Origin: Paraburkholderia aromaticivorans
GTDB taxonomy: Bacteria; Pseudomonadota; Gammaproteobacteria; Burkholderiales; Burkholderiaceae
NCBI RefSeq assembly: GCF_012689525.1
Contig: NZ_CP051515.1
Location: 930,001 to 994,000, forward strand
Direction of reading: 5' to 3'
Length of the DNA: 64,000 nt
Position numbers and translations under genes: made by a program. Positions 17,742-26,665 of this stretch are shown here, piece by piece. Within the stretch, counting starts at the first letter, position 1; every line of letters starts with the position of its first letter. The notes beneath the pieces were generated by a model. The model saw only the letters and a program-made list of their open reading frames with translations, had not been told where the DNA came from and made no database searches.

Positions 17742-17954
17742 GCACGGCGGCGATTCCGCCATCGGCATGCGCCGTGGCCGCTACCGGGCGGACCGCCCGG
17801 ACACTTTTTCCTTTCCCGGCATGCGGTGCGTCCCGTGCTGCTCATCCTGGTCCGTGCTAGGAAAAGGCGGGCAAGCTCCCTATTGTCAGGTGCAAAGTGG
17901 GGAACTGCGGGCTGCGGGCCGGGTCTGCTGCTTATTCATTTACTGGAGTCCCTC

Positions 17955-18386
17955 ATGTCGCGTCCCGTCGATTCCGGCGTTATCCTCATCGCGCGTATTG
18001 CCCTTGCCGTGCTGTTTCTGTGGGGCGGTGTGATGAAACTGCTGGGCTATGCGGGCTTTGTCGGCTACCTGCATTCGAAGGGCGTGCCGTTCGTGCAGAT
18101 CGCCGCGCCGATTGCGACGGCGGTCGAGGCGCTCGGCGGTCTGTTGCTGATCGTCGGCTTCAAGGTGCGCCCGCTCGCGCTGATCATGGCGGTGTACACG
18201 GTGGCGACCGCAGTGCTGGGCCACGATTTCTGGAATGTCACCGACGCCGCCTTGCAACGCGACATGGTCATCCATTTCTGGAAGAACATCGGCATTGCCG
18301 GCGGTTTCCTGCTGCTGTTCGTGACCGGCGCGGGCCGTATCAGCATCGACGGCGCACGAGCGCCGCGTGGCGGACTCGGTCGTTGA
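17955..18386 (+). CDS. DoxX family membrane protein
   Basis: A 143-residue protein with four membrane spans and the DoxX signature IARIALAVLFLWGGVMKLLG, APIATAVEALGGLLLIVGFK, ALIMAVYTVATAVLGHDFW and FWKNIGIAGGFLLLFVTGAG. The FW-KN-GIAGG segment is characteristic of the Burkholderia DoxX group. These inner-membrane proteins have been linked to oxidative-stress and thiosulfate-oxidation complexes in some bacteria. The role here is unknown. The start at 17955 follows TGGAG. Confidence 0.88.
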   Translation: MSRPVDSGVILIARIALAVLFLWGGVMKLLGYAGFVGYLHSKGVPFVQIAAPIATAVEALGGLLLIVGFKVRPLALIMAVYTVATAVLGHDFWNVTDAALQRDMVIHFWKNIGIAGGFLLLFVTGAGRISIDGARAPRGGLGR

Positions 18387-18450
18387 CGCGGCAGTTGAGG
18401 TAGTCTGTGCGGATCGCTTTCGATTCTGGCTGTAACCAAGGGAGCAAATA

Positions 18451-18723
18451 ATGATTCAAAGTTTTGAGCAAACCATTGGCGGCAACGTCACGCAGTTGTG
18501 CGCGAGTCTTGGTGAAGGGCCCACGCCGCATCGGGTGATTATCAGTCTGGCTGATTCGGCGAAGACGCTGGTGGTGCTGGATGCGTCCGGGCTCATCAGC
18601 ACGATCAAGGCCGAGATCGAGGAACCGGAGAAACTGATCGCCGACGCTATCGCCAAAGCGCAAAACGAAGGTCTGATCGAGCGCGCCATCGACACCGGCA
18701 CGATTCAGGAAGCGTCGCTATAA
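18451..18723 (+). CDS. Hypothetical protein (90 aa)
   Basis: No family is recognised. The protein is soluble, balanced in composition, and reads MIQSFEQTIGGNVTQLCASL, then HRVIISLADSAKTLVVLDAS, then an acidic helical end (KAEIEEPEKLIADAIAKAQN). A ribosome-binding site (GGGAG) lies 7 bases upstream and a strong terminator follows 50 bases downstream, so the gene looks genuine and is probably expressed. It is the last gene of this plus-strand run. Confidence 0.75.
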   Translation: MIQSFEQTIGGNVTQLCASLGEGPTPHRVIISLADSAKTLVVLDASGLISTIKAEIEEPEKLIADAIAKAQNEGLIERAIDTGTIQEASL

Positions 18724-18774
18724 GCCGGGAGGCGGCGTGGCGAACTAGCCAGTTGCCTCCGAACCATTGGTAAC

Positions 18775-18814
18775 CACCCCCGCCATGCGCATGCATCGCG
18801 GGGGTCGTTTTTTT
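18775..18814 (+). terminator. Rho-independent terminator
   Basis: A GC-rich stem ACCCCCGC / GCGGGGGT encloses a loop of about 14 bases, followed on the plus strand by seven T after TCG. It ends the plus-strand genes before the oppositely oriented MFS gene. Confidence 0.85.
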
Positions 18815-18842
18815 GCGCACACGATCCTGAGAGGCGGCACCC

Positions 18843-20318
18843 TCAGCGCGATTCGCCGACCCGCTCGCGACCTCCATGGCGATGCGCGGCGTCCGACGCC
18901 TGCGGCTGTGGATGCACGAAACAGCTCAGCACGCCGCCGAGCACCAGCAAGCCGACCGAGACGGCGGTCGCCGCCCGCATGCCCGAGACGATCTGCGTGG
19001 CGGCCGCGCCGCTCGCCAACGCGCCGAAAGCCGCCACGCCGACCGCGCCCCCTGCCTGCCGCGCCGTATTCAATACGGCGGACGCCGTACCGGCGCGTGG
19101 CGCGTCCGTCGAGGCGAGCACGGCGGTGGTCATCGCCGGGACCGCCAGGCCCATGCCCGACGGAATCAGCAGGAACGGCAGCAGCAGGCCGATGAGCGGC
19201 GTGCCGGCATCGACGAAATGCAGCAGGCCATAGCCGAGCCCGGCCGTGATCGCGCCCGCGATCATCGGCACCCGGACGCCGAAGCGGCCGACCACCCAGC
19301 CGCTCGCCACGTTCGACAGCAGAAAACCGCCCGTCAACGGCAGGAACGCGAGGCCCGCCTGCAACGGCGTATAGCCGCGCACGCCCTGCAAATACAGGCT
19401 CAGCACGAATACCATGCCGTAGTAGGTGAGATTCACGCAGATGCCGAACAGCACCGCCACGCTGAAGGAGCGTTTGCTGAAGAGCGAGAGCGGCAGCATC
19501 GGCGCCGCGACGCGCGATTCCACCCAAATAAAGGCGCTCGCTGCGATCAGCGCAAGCACGAAGCCGCCGGCCACGAGCGGGTGGCCGAGCCCCAGTGGCC
19601 GCCATTCGATCACAGCAGCGACGAACGCGGTCAGCGCGACGATGGCAAGACACTGGCCGCTCAGGTCGATGCCGCGCGGCTTCGTGACGAGAGCGGGAGT
19701 TGCAGCCGATTGCGGGCCTTGACGCGTCACGGCCCCGGGCCGTGGCACCCATAGCAAGATCGCCAGAAAGCCGGCGGCACAAATCGGCAGATTGACGAGA
19801 AAGATGCTGCGCCAGCCGAACGCCGCGATCAACAGGCCGCCGACCACCGGCCCCGCCGCGATCGCAATCGCGCCCGCCGCGGTCCACAGTCCGACCGCGC
19901 GGGCCCGCAGTTTGGGATCGTGTCCGTACGACTGATTGAGCAGCGCCAGCGAGTTCGGCAGCATGGCGGCGGCGCCGACGCCTTGCACCGCGCGCGCCGC
20001 AACCAGCATGGTCGAGTCGAGCGCGAGGCCGCAGGCGAGCGACGCGAGCGCGAACAGCACAATGCCGGCCGCGTACAGGCGTCGCGCGCCGAAGCGGTCG
20101 CCGAGCGCGCCGGCGGACAGCATCAGCACGGCGAACGCGAGCGTGTAGGCGTCGACGACCCATTGCAGGCCCGCGACATTCGCATGCAGATCGGCGCCGA
20201 TTTTCGGCAGCGCGATGTTGACGATGGTCACGTCGAGTTGCGTGACGACGAAGCCGACACTGACCGTCGCGAGAACGCGGCCGAGTGCGGACGAGTGGGG
20301 GGAATTTGAGGAGTTCAT
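18843..20318 (-). CDS. MFS drug transporter, DHA2 (EmrB/QacA) family
   Basis: A protein of about 490 residues with 14 likely membrane spans, as in drug:H+ antiporter family 2. Motif D1-like VTQLDVTIVNIALPKIGADL (with the conserved LDxTIVNVALP), motif A GALGDRFGARRLY and motif C-like GPVVGGLLIAAFGWRSIFLV are all visible. The tail is hydrophilic (HRHGGRERVGESR). These pumps export hydrophobic toxins or dyes. The start was set at 20318 (MNSSNSPHSS); ATG at 20327 (MYRMNSS) is equally possible. A further upstream extension is implausibly basic. Confidence 0.87.
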   Translation of the reverse strand: MNSSNSPHSSALGRVLATVSVGFVVTQLDVTIVNIALPKIGADLHANVAGLQWVVDAYTLAFAVLMLSAGALGDRFGARRLYAAGIVLFALASLACGLALDSTMLVAARAVQGVGAAAMLPNSLALLNQSYGHDPKLRARAVGLWTAAGAIAIAAGPVVGGLLIAAFGWRSIFLVNLPICAAGFLAILLWVPRPGAVTRQGPQSAATPALVTKPRGIDLSGQCLAIVALTAFVAAVIEWRPLGLGHPLVAGGFVLALIAASAFIWVESRVAAPMLPLSLFSKRSFSVAVLFGICVNLTYYGMVFVLSLYLQGVRGYTPLQAGLAFLPLTGGFLLSNVASGWVVGRFGVRVPMIAGAITAGLGYGLLHFVDAGTPLIGLLLPFLLIPSGMGLAVPAMTTAVLASTDAPRAGTASAVLNTARQAGGAVGVAAFGALASGAAATQIVSGMRAATAVSVGLLVLGGVLSCFVHPQPQASDAAHRHGGRERVGESR

Positions 20319-20468
20319 GCGATACATCGTAGGCCCGATGCGGCGCACCATGTTTCGGAGTGGCATGAAGTGTGGATGTCGCGTGCGGGCGCGGGGCGCG
20401 TCGAGCCCGACGCAAACAGAAACGGCGCACCGTGCGGCGCGCCGTCGTTGCAAAGCACAAGCAGCCGA

Positions 20469-21770
20469 TCAGTGCTTCTGCGGCACGTCCTTGATGAACA
20501 GCGTGGTCAGGGCGCCGAGAATGCAGATCGTGCCGACGTACATCGGTGCGGCCATCGGGTTGGACTTCATCATCAGCGAGACGGCGATCGGCGTGAGGCC
20601 GCCGAACACGGCGTACGCCACGTTGTACGAGAACGAGATGCCCGAGAAGCGCACCGCCGGCGGGAACGCCTTGACCATCACGAACGGAATCGCGCCGATC
20701 ACGCCGACGAACAGGCCCGCCAGCGCGTACAGCGGCACCAGCGCGGAGGTGTCGACGGTCAGTTGCTGGAACATCACGTAGTACGTCACCGCCAGCGCCA
20801 GGCCGCCGATGAAAATCGTGCGCCCCGCGCCGATGCGGCCGGCGATCGAACCCGCCATCACGCAACCGATCGTCAGGCACAGCGTCGCCACGCAGTTCGC
20901 CAGCAACGCAGTGGCCGGCGCGATGTGGAACTGCTTTTGCAACAGCGTCGGCGTCATCAGGATCACCACGACGATCGCGGCGGAGAGCATCCACGTGAGC
21001 AGCATCGAGACGATTACGGCGCGGCCGTGGTCGCGCAGCACGGCTTTGAGCGGCACTTCGGCGGCAATCGCCTTGCGCTGCTTGAGTTCGGCGAACACCG
21101 GCGTTTCATGCAGCCAGCGGCGCAAATAGACCGAGAACATGCCGAACACGCCACCGACGAGGAACGGAATGCGCCACGCGTACGCGGAGATTTCCGCCGG
21201 CGCGAAGTTGCGGTTCACCGCCGAGGCGATCAGCGAGCCGAGCAGAATGCCCGCCGTGAGGCCGGCCGTCAGCGTGCCGCACGCATAGCCGATGTGCCGT
21301 TGCGGCACGTGCTCGGAGACGAACACCCAGGCGCCCGGCACTTCGCCGCCGACCGCCGCGCCCTGCATCACGCGAAACAGCAACAGCAGGACCGGCGCCA
21401 GCACGCCGATGCTGGTGTAGGTGGGCAGCAGGCCCATCATCAGCGTCGGCACGGACATGAGCAGCACGCTCAGCGTGAACATGCGCTTGCGGCCGAACAG
21501 GTCGCCGAAATGTGCCATGATGATGCCGCCCAGCGGCCGCGCCAGATAGCCCGCGGCGAAGATGCCGAAGGTTTGCACCTGACGCAGCCAGTCCGGCATT
21601 GCCGCCGGGAAGAATAGCTGGCCGATCGCCGGCGCGAAAAACACGAAGATGATGAAGTCGTAGAACTCCAGCGCCCCGCCGAGGGCGGCGAGGCCGAGCG
21701 TCTTGTAATCGCTGCGCCCAAGAGGGCGTGGGGTGACAGCCTGCGCTCCACCCAGATTTGTCGCTTGCAT
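20469..21770 (-). CDS. MFS transporter, metabolite:H+ symporter (MHS) family
   Basis: A 433-residue 12-span symporter with the MHS signature GLAALGGALEFYDFIIFVFF, RPLGGIIMAHFGDLFGRKRM (long motif A) and GEVPGAWVFVSEHVP in the fourth-span region. It resembles KgtP/ProP/ShiA-type importers of organic acids or osmolytes. The substrate is not predictable by eye. The start MQATNLGGAQAV at 21770 is supported because upstream residues lack similarity. The gene lies upstream of, and on the same strand as, the drug pump, 150 bases away, and may or may not share its transcript. Confidence 0.87.
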   Translation of the reverse strand: MQATNLGGAQAVTPRPLGRSDYKTLGLAALGGALEFYDFIIFVFFAPAIGQLFFPAAMPDWLRQVQTFGIFAAGYLARPLGGIIMAHFGDLFGRKRMFTLSVLLMSVPTLMMGLLPTYTSIGVLAPVLLLLFRVMQGAAVGGEVPGAWVFVSEHVPQRHIGYACGTLTAGLTAGILLGSLIASAVNRNFAPAEISAYAWRIPFLVGGVFGMFSVYLRRWLHETPVFAELKQRKAIAAEVPLKAVLRDHGRAVIVSMLLTWMLSAAIVVVILMTPTLLQKQFHIAPATALLANCVATLCLTIGCVMAGSIAGRIGAGRTIFIGGLALAVTYYVMFQQLTVDTSALVPLYALAGLFVGVIGAIPFVMVKAFPPAVRFSGISFSYNVAYAVFGGLTPIAVSLMMKSNPMAAPMYVGTICILGALTTLFIKDVPQKH

Positions 21771-22166
21771 TGCTTGGTCTTGTCTTGAATTGGGAGCCAC
21801 ACGTAGCGCGTGGAAATACGGCGGTCGTCGGGCGAGAAGTGTGGCAAGCGCTGGGTAGAGCACGGAGCACCGGCGCGCCGGCCCGGGTAGGGCAGGCGCG
21901 GTGACGACTGGAGCCGGGCGGGGATTTTACAGGATGAAAGCCGATTGTTTCGGGAAGTGCTTAATTAGATTGGGAAAAGTTCCCGGGAATGTGCTTTTTC
22001 GGCAGCAATCGACGACGGTGCTCTTGAGACTTGTCGCTAGCGCATGTAGGAATGCGGAGCGGCGCTGTCCGGGCGGACCGATTCATATGTAAATTAGGAT
22101 TGCTCCTATGGGATGAAATGGGGCCGCCTCTGAGAATCGCGTCCGAGCTATCTTAAGAGTCATCCC
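21771..22166. other. Divergent intergenic region, no gene seen
   Basis: This 396-base gap lies between the MHS transporter and the response regulator. It is less GC-rich toward the middle (around 21935-22000). I see no protein-like frame, no stem with a T-run and no clear palindrome. It must contain promoters for both divergent genes. Confidence 0.5.
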
Positions 22167-22901
22167 ATGCGTATTGCCATTCTTCAGCGTGACTTGGTCA
22201 TGCGTCAGTCGATCGAAAAAGTCCTGACGAGCACCGGCCATTCCTGCACGACCTTTGACGACGGCCTGAGCATGTCGAGAACGCTCGCGCGTTCCACTGT
22301 CGATCTGATGGTGCTCGACTGGCAGGGCCTGCGCCTCTCCGGCGCCGAGGTTTTGCGGGCGGCGCGCGCGGTGGGCGGCGATCGTCTACCGGTCATGTTC
22401 GCATCGGTGGACACGACCGAGGAAAACATCGTGCGCGCGCTCGTCGCCGGCGCGGACGACTATGTCGCGTTGCCGCTGCGCCCAGCCGAATTTCGCGAGC
22501 GGGTCGCGGCATTGCTGCGGCGGGCGTATCCGGACCGGTTCAGCTCCGCCAGTTTCGATGTCGGTCCGTACCACTTCGATACGCATCGCCAACTCGTCAT
22601 GCTGCGCGGCCAACCGGTCCAGTTATCCGGCACGCAGTACCGGCTGGCGTCGCTGTTCTTCTCCAACATTGGCCGCGTGCTGTCGCGCGACCACATCTTT
22701 GCGATGGTATGGGGTCGGGAGTTCCGCGAATTCACCCGCACCATCGACAGTCACGTTTCGCGGCTGCGCCTCCTGCTCGAGATCGAGCCGCAAAACGAAT
22801 TCCGGCTGCAACCGGTTTATAAAAGCGGCTACCGGTTGCTGCATCTGCGTCAGGGTGAAGCCGCCGTTTTCGATGCGGCTATCCAGAAGCAGGCGGCCTG
22901 A
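22167..22901 (+). CDS. Atypical OmpR-type response regulator
   Basis: A 244-residue protein with an N-terminal receiver and a C-terminal winged helix of the OmpR type (VQLSGTQYRLASLFFSNIGR, LSRDHIFAMVWGREF, TRTIDSHVSRLRLLLE, YKSGYRLL). The receiver keeps the phosphoacceptor-like Asp51 (LMVLDWQGLRLSG) and Ser80. It lacks the usual acidic pair at the start (AILQRDL instead of xxDD), and the invariant Lys before Pro is Leu102 (VALPLRP). Phosphorylation-driven switching may therefore be lost or altered. No histidine kinase is adjacent. It probably acts as an orphan transcription factor. Confidence 0.87.
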   Translation: MRIAILQRDLVMRQSIEKVLTSTGHSCTTFDDGLSMSRTLARSTVDLMVLDWQGLRLSGAEVLRAARAVGGDRLPVMFASVDTTEENIVRALVAGADDYVALPLRPAEFRERVAALLRRAYPDRFSSASFDVGPYHFDTHRQLVMLRGQPVQLSGTQYRLASLFFSNIGRVLSRDHIFAMVWGREFREFTRTIDSHVSRLRLLLEIEPQNEFRLQPVYKSGYRLLHLRQGEAAVFDAAIQKQAA

Positions 22902-22922
22902 AGCCAGCCAGCCGAGTCCTGA

Positions 22923-23828
22923 TCAAATCTGCGGCAGCGCGGGCCGCGTTTCGATCGCCTTGCGAATCAACGCTTCGACCGCCTTGCGTTCGTCGCCTGC
23001 CAGCGGCAGACGGGGCGGGCGTACCGGCTCCGTGCCCAGTCCGACGATCGCTTCGGCGAGCTTGATGTTCTGCACCAGCTTCGCCGACACGTCGAGCGCG
23101 AGCAGCGGTGCAAACCAGCGGTAGATCGCCCGCGCTTCCTCGAGGCGTCCCGCCTTCAGCAACTTGTAGATCACCACCGTCTCACGCGGAAACGCGCATA
23201 CGAGACCGGCCACCCAGCCATGCGCGCCCATCAGTATCGCCTCCATCGCGAGATTGTCGACGCCGCAGAGAATCGCGAAGCGGTCGCCGACCGCGTTGAT
23301 CAGGTCGGTCACGCGCCGCACGTCGCCACAGGATTCCTTGATCGCGACGATCTTCTTCTCGTCGGCGATTTCCGCGAACATGTCGGGCGTCATGTCGACG
23401 CCGTAGGCGAGCGGATTGTTGTAGATCATCAGCGGCAGCGCACTCGCGTCGGCGACGCTGCGGAAATGATGCAGCGTCTCGCGGCGGTCCGACAGGTAGC
23501 GCAGCCCCGGCAGCACCATGTAACCGGCCGCGCCATGACGGCTGCCGGCTTCGGCCTGACGGGAGGCGTCGAGCGTGCTGTTTTCGGCGATCGTCAGCAG
23601 GACCGGCACGCGGCCGCGCGAGGCCTCGACGGCGATGTCGAGCACTTGCAGCTTTTCATCCAGCGAGAGCGTCGACGCTTCGCCCAGCGATCCGCACACG
23701 ATGATGCCGTCCACACCCGCATCGATCTGCGCTTCGATATTCTTGCCGGTCCATGCACGGTCTATGCTGAAATCCGCGTTGAATTTGGTAGTGACTGCGG
23801 GCAATACGCCTTCCCAGATATGCGCCAC
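22923..23828 (-). CDS. lhpC: DHDPS-family deaminase, probable pyrroline-4-hydroxy-2-carboxylate deaminase
   Basis: A 301-residue DapA/NAL-superfamily TIM-barrel protein. It has GIIVCGSLGEASTLSLDEKL, the Tyr motif PLMIYNNPLAYGV, and the Schiff-base Lys in KKIVAIKESCGDVRR. In hydroxyproline catabolism this family member deaminates and dehydrates cis-4-hydroxy-pyrroline-2-carboxylate to alpha-ketoglutarate semialdehyde. That assignment rests on its position, divergent from the hydroxyproline epimerase and dehydrogenase genes; the family also includes other lyases. The start MAHIWEGVLPAV is typical. The 357-base gap to the next gene is a divergent promoter region. Confidence 0.8.
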   Translation of the reverse strand: MAHIWEGVLPAVTTKFNADFSIDRAWTGKNIEAQIDAGVDGIIVCGSLGEASTLSLDEKLQVLDIAVEASRGRVPVLLTIAENSTLDASRQAEAGSRHGAAGYMVLPGLRYLSDRRETLHHFRSVADASALPLMIYNNPLAYGVDMTPDMFAEIADEKKIVAIKESCGDVRRVTDLINAVGDRFAILCGVDNLAMEAILMGAHGWVAGLVCAFPRETVVIYKLLKAGRLEEARAIYRWFAPLLALDVSAKLVQNIKLAEAIVGLGTEPVRPPRLPLAGDERKAVEALIRKAIETRPALPQI

Positions 23829-24186
23829 GACTGCTCTCCTGAGTGTTGATGTGTTCAGCGCAGTGTAAGCAGGGAAAATCCCGCCGTCTTGCGTGAATCG
23901 CGCGTGGCGAATGACGATTTCAGCATAGTCGCTTTGCCCATAGCGTCGTCGGATCAGGGTGGATCGCTTATTTCAGGATGGCGGGCGACCTGCGCCGAGT
24001 GCGCGTGAGTAGCATGACGGCATGCGCTCTGAGTCACGCCCGTCTTGCGTCTTGCACACCGACTTGGGCCGCGGTCCGCGCCAGGGTGCGAGAGCGTCGA
24101 AGGATCGCACAGTTATGCCGAAATCGTCACAATCCGCGCGCAAGCACACCAAGACTCCGCTGCCCACCATTTCTACCATGGGCATC
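23829..24186. promoter_or_regulatory. Divergent promoter region of the hydroxyproline genes
   Basis: This region separates the minus-strand deaminase from the plus-strand epimerase operon and should contain both promoters and the activator sites of the AraC/PAS regulator at 28197. I could not pick out a defined repeat. The plus-strand frame stays open from 24022, but its extra N-terminal residues do not match the epimerase family. Confidence 0.45.
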
Positions 24187-25134
24187 ATGAAAACCTTGGA
24201 CATCATCGACTCGCACACCGGCGGTGAACCGACCCGCCTCGTGGTGTCGGGCGGCCCGGATCTCGGTGGCGGCACGCTGGCGCAACGGCTCGACGTGTTC
24301 CGCACGCAGTTCGACGACTGGCGCGCGGGCATCGTCACCGAACCGCGCGGCTCGGAGGTGGTGGTGGGCGCGCTGCTCTGCGAGCCGGACGACCCCACGT
24401 GCGCGGCCGGCGTGATCTTTTTCAACAACGTCGGCTATCTCGGCATGTGCGGCCACGGCACGATCGGGCTCGTCGTCTCGCTGGCGCACCTGGGACGGAT
24501 CGGGCCGGGACGGCATCGGATCGAGACGCCGGTCGGCATCGTCGAAGCGACGCTCAACGACGACGGCAGTGTCGCGGTGTGCAACGTGCCGGCGTATCGG
24601 TATCGCCAGTCGGTGCAAGTGGACGTGCCGGGTCACGGTGTGCTGACCGGCGACATCGGCTGGGGCGGCAACTGGTTCTTTCTCGTCGCCGACCATGGGC
24701 GTGCGCTGGAGGCGTCGCGGATCGGCGAATTGACGGCGTTCAGCGGGGCGATTCGCGACGCGCTGATCGCGCAGCGCATCACCGGCGTGGACGGTGCCTT
24801 GATCGATCACATCGAACTCTTCGGACCCGGTTCGCGCGACGGTATCGACAGCCGCAGCTTCGTGCTCTGTCCCGGCAGTGCGTACGACCGCTCGCCATGC
24901 GGCACCGGCACGAGCGCCAAAGTGGCGTGCCTCGCGGCCGACGGCAAACTGGCCGAAGGCGCGGTGTGGCGGCAGGAGAGCATTATCGGCAGCGTGTTCG
25001 AGGCGAGCTATCGGCATGCCGGCGATGGCGTCCACGTGATTCCGACCATCACCGGTCACGCGTTCATCACGGCAGAAGCGCGCCTTTGCTTCGACGAGCG
25101 CGATCCTTTCGCGTGGGGCATCCCCACGGCATGA
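24187..25134 (+). CDS. lhpA: 4-hydroxyproline 2-epimerase (proline racemase family)
   Basis: A 315-residue proline-racemase fold enzyme that converts trans-4-hydroxy-L-proline to cis-4-hydroxy-D-proline, the first catabolic step. Both catalytic cysteines are present: the first in [12 protein letters not shown] and the second in [17 protein letters not shown]. The substrate-region motif [19 protein letters not shown] opens the protein and GNWFFLV is typical of 2-epimerases. Start candidates are ATG 24187 (MKTLDIIDS) or 24178; I prefer the former as the family start. Its stop overlaps the start of the next gene (ATGA), so it heads a coupled operon. Confidence 0.9.
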   Translation: MKTLDIIDSHTGGEPTRLVVSGGPDLGGGTLAQRLDVFRTQFDDWRAGIVTEPRGSEVVVGALLCEPDDPTCAAGVIFFNNVGYLGMCGHGTIGLVVSLAHLGRIGPGRHRIETPVGIVEATLNDDGSVAVCNVPAYRYRQSVQVDVPGHGVLTGDIGWGGNWFFLVADHGRALEASRIGELTAFSGAIRDALIAQRITGVDGALIDHIELFGPGSRDGIDSRSFVLCPGSAYDRSPCGTGTSAKVACLAADGKLAEGAVWRQESIIGSVFEASYRHAGDGVHVIPTITGHAFITAEARLCFDERDPFAWGIPTA

Positions 25135-26258
25135 CGGCAGACGCGCTGATCGTCGGGGCAGGCATTGTCGGCGCGGCGTGCGCAGCGGAACTGGCGGCGC
25201 TCGGCATGCGGGTCGAGGTACTCGACGCGCAGGGCATCGGCGGCGGCGCGACGGCGGCGGGCATGGGCCACATCGTCGTGATGAACGACTCGCCGGCCGA
25301 ATTTGCGCTGAGCCGCTATTCACGAGACTTGTGGCTGGAACTCGCGCCGCAACTGCGTCCGCGCGACGCGTTCGCGCGCTGCGGCACGCTCTGGGTTGCC
25401 GCCGACGAAGAGGAGTGGCAGGCCGCGCGCGCGATGCATGCCGCGTTCGAGGCTCAGGGCATTGCCGCGCAGTGGCTCGACGCGCCCGCGCTGTGGGCTT
25501 GCGAGCCGGCGCTGGCGGCATCGATGGCGGGCGGTTTGCGGATCGAGCATGACAGCATCGTGTATGCGCCGACCGTCGCCGAGTGGCTGCTGACGCGATC
25601 GCCGGGCGCGGCGAATATCCATTTGCGTTTGGGGGCTGCGGCGGCGTCGGTCAGCGCGAGTGACGTCACGCTGACGAACGGCGAACGCATCGGCGCGGCG
25701 CACGTGATCGTGGCGAACGGTCTGGGTGCGCAGCCATTGATGCCGTCGCTGCCTTTGCAGCCGAAGAAAGGCCATCTGCTGATCACGGACCGCTATCCCG
25801 GCCTGATCCGGCATCAGTTGCTCGAACTCGGCTATATCAAGAGCGCGCATCATGCGGCCGGCACCTCGGTGGCGTTCAACGCGCAGCCGCGGCCCACGGG
25901 ACAATTGCTGATTGGCTCGTCGCGCCAGTTCGACACCACCGATCCCGCCGTCGAGATGCCCGTGCTCGCGCAGATGCTGCGGCGCGCCGCATGCTATCTG
26001 CCGGTGCTGCCGACGCTCAATGGCATTCGCGCGTGGACCGGGTTTCGCGCGGCATCGCCGGACGGCCTGCCGCTGATCGGTCCGGCCGGCGATTTCGCGC
26101 CCGGCGTGTGGCTCGCCGTTGGGCACGAGGGTTTGGGCGTGACGACCTCGCTTGCGACTGCGAAGCTGCTCGCGGCGCAAATCGTGGAGAGCGGCACGGT
26201 GATTCCTCGCGAGCCTTATCTGCCGGTTCGTTTTGCCCAAAAGGTGATTCATGACTAG
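25131..26258 (+). CDS. lhpB: D-hydroxyproline dehydrogenase, FAD-dependent beta-type subunit (DAO family)
   Basis: A 375-residue D-amino-acid-oxidase-like flavoprotein. It has a Rossmann start [20 protein letters not shown], then [20 protein letters not shown], and the C-terminal FAD motif [20 protein letters not shown]. With the ferredoxin-like and NAD(P)/FAD-type subunits that follow, it forms the heteromeric dehydrogenase oxidising cis-4-hydroxy-D-proline to the pyrroline. ATG overlaps the epimerase TGA by four bases, and its own end overlaps the ferredoxin gene by eight bases, so the subunits are tightly coupled. Confidence 0.87.
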   Translation: MTADALIVGAGIVGAACAAELAALGMRVEVLDAQGIGGGATAAGMGHIVVMNDSPAEFALSRYSRDLWLELAPQLRPRDAFARCGTLWVAADEEEWQAARAMHAAFEAQGIAAQWLDAPALWACEPALAASMAGGLRIEHDSIVYAPTVAEWLLTRSPGAANIHLRLGAAAASVSASDVTLTNGERIGAAHVIVANGLGAQPLMPSLPLQPKKGHLLITDRYPGLIRHQLLELGYIKSAHHAAGTSVAFNAQPRPTGQLLIGSSRQFDTTDPAVEMPVLAQMLRRAACYLPVLPTLNGIRAWTGFRAASPDGLPLIGPAGDFAPGVWLAVGHEGLGVTTSLATAKLLAAQIVESGTVIPREPYLPVRFAQKVIHD

Positions 26259-26529
26259 CGTGGGCGCCACGACGCGTGTGAGCGTGACGGTCAATGGCCA
26301 CCGTATCGACGTCGATGCCGGCACGACCGTGGCCGCGGCACTCGCGTTAGCGGGCGTTCGCAGCACGCGGAAGTCGGTGAGCGGTCAACCTCGCGCCGCG
26401 TTATGCGGCATGGGCGTGTGTCAGGAATGCCGCGTGACGATCGACGGCCGGGCGCACGCGCTCGCGTGTCAGACTTTGTGTCGGGAAGGGCAGATCGTTC
26501 GTACTCAGGACGCAGCGGGTGCGCGATGA
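26251..26529 (+). CDS. lhpE: (2Fe-2S)-binding small subunit of the dehydrogenase
   Basis: A 92-residue HcnA/soxA-type subunit with a plant-type ferredoxin fold. The cysteine cluster is ALCGMGVCQECRVTIDG and a fourth Cys occurs in HALACQTLCR. It shuttles electrons between the two flavin subunits. It overlaps the preceding gene by eight bases, and its TGA overlaps an ATG at 26526 that opens a short duplicated open frame in front of the large subunit. Confidence 0.87.
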   Translation: MTSVGATTRVSVTVNGHRIDVDAGTTVAAALALAGVRSTRKSVSGQPRAALCGMGVCQECRVTIDGRAHALACQTLCREGQIVRTQDAAGAR

Positions 26530-26651
26530 GATTGCACTTCGATCATGTGGTCGTGGGCCAGTCTGGGCGACTTGAACGAAGCGGTGGGCATCTGATGAAA
26601 CAGCACTTGGATATCGTCGCGCCGGGAGCCAGCCTGGCCGGGTTAAACTAG
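26526..26651 (+). repeat. Tandem decayed copies of the downstream gene's start region (41-codon ORF)
   Basis: The short frame begins MRLHFDHVVVGQ and contains MKQHLDIVAPGASLAGLN before a TAG. Both resemble the first residues of the next gene (MKQHFDIVIVGAGPAGLN). So there are two degenerate copies (26526-about 26561 and 26595-26651) of the start of the 26666 gene, at DNA level as well (ATGAAACAGCACTT is identical at 26595 and 26666). The frame is coupled to the ferredoxin stop and ends 14 bases before the true start. It looks like successive 5' duplications that decayed, leaving a leader peptide that may help translation of the large subunit. Confidence 0.75.
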
Positions 26652-26665
26652 GCGACGGGCTCGCG

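Noticed and set aside
18745..20994. 749-codon minus-strand frame over the two MFS genes
   Set aside because: Overlaps two well-supported transporter genes in other frames and has a low-complexity Arg/Asp/Ala-rich translation.
20370..21617. 415-codon plus-strand frame opposite the MHS transporter
   Set aside because: Arg/His/Asp-rich antisense of the transporter; no protein family pattern.
23220..23849. Plus-strand frame opposite the deaminase gene
   Set aside because: Antisense of a DHDPS-family gene with typical Arg/Asp-rich composition.
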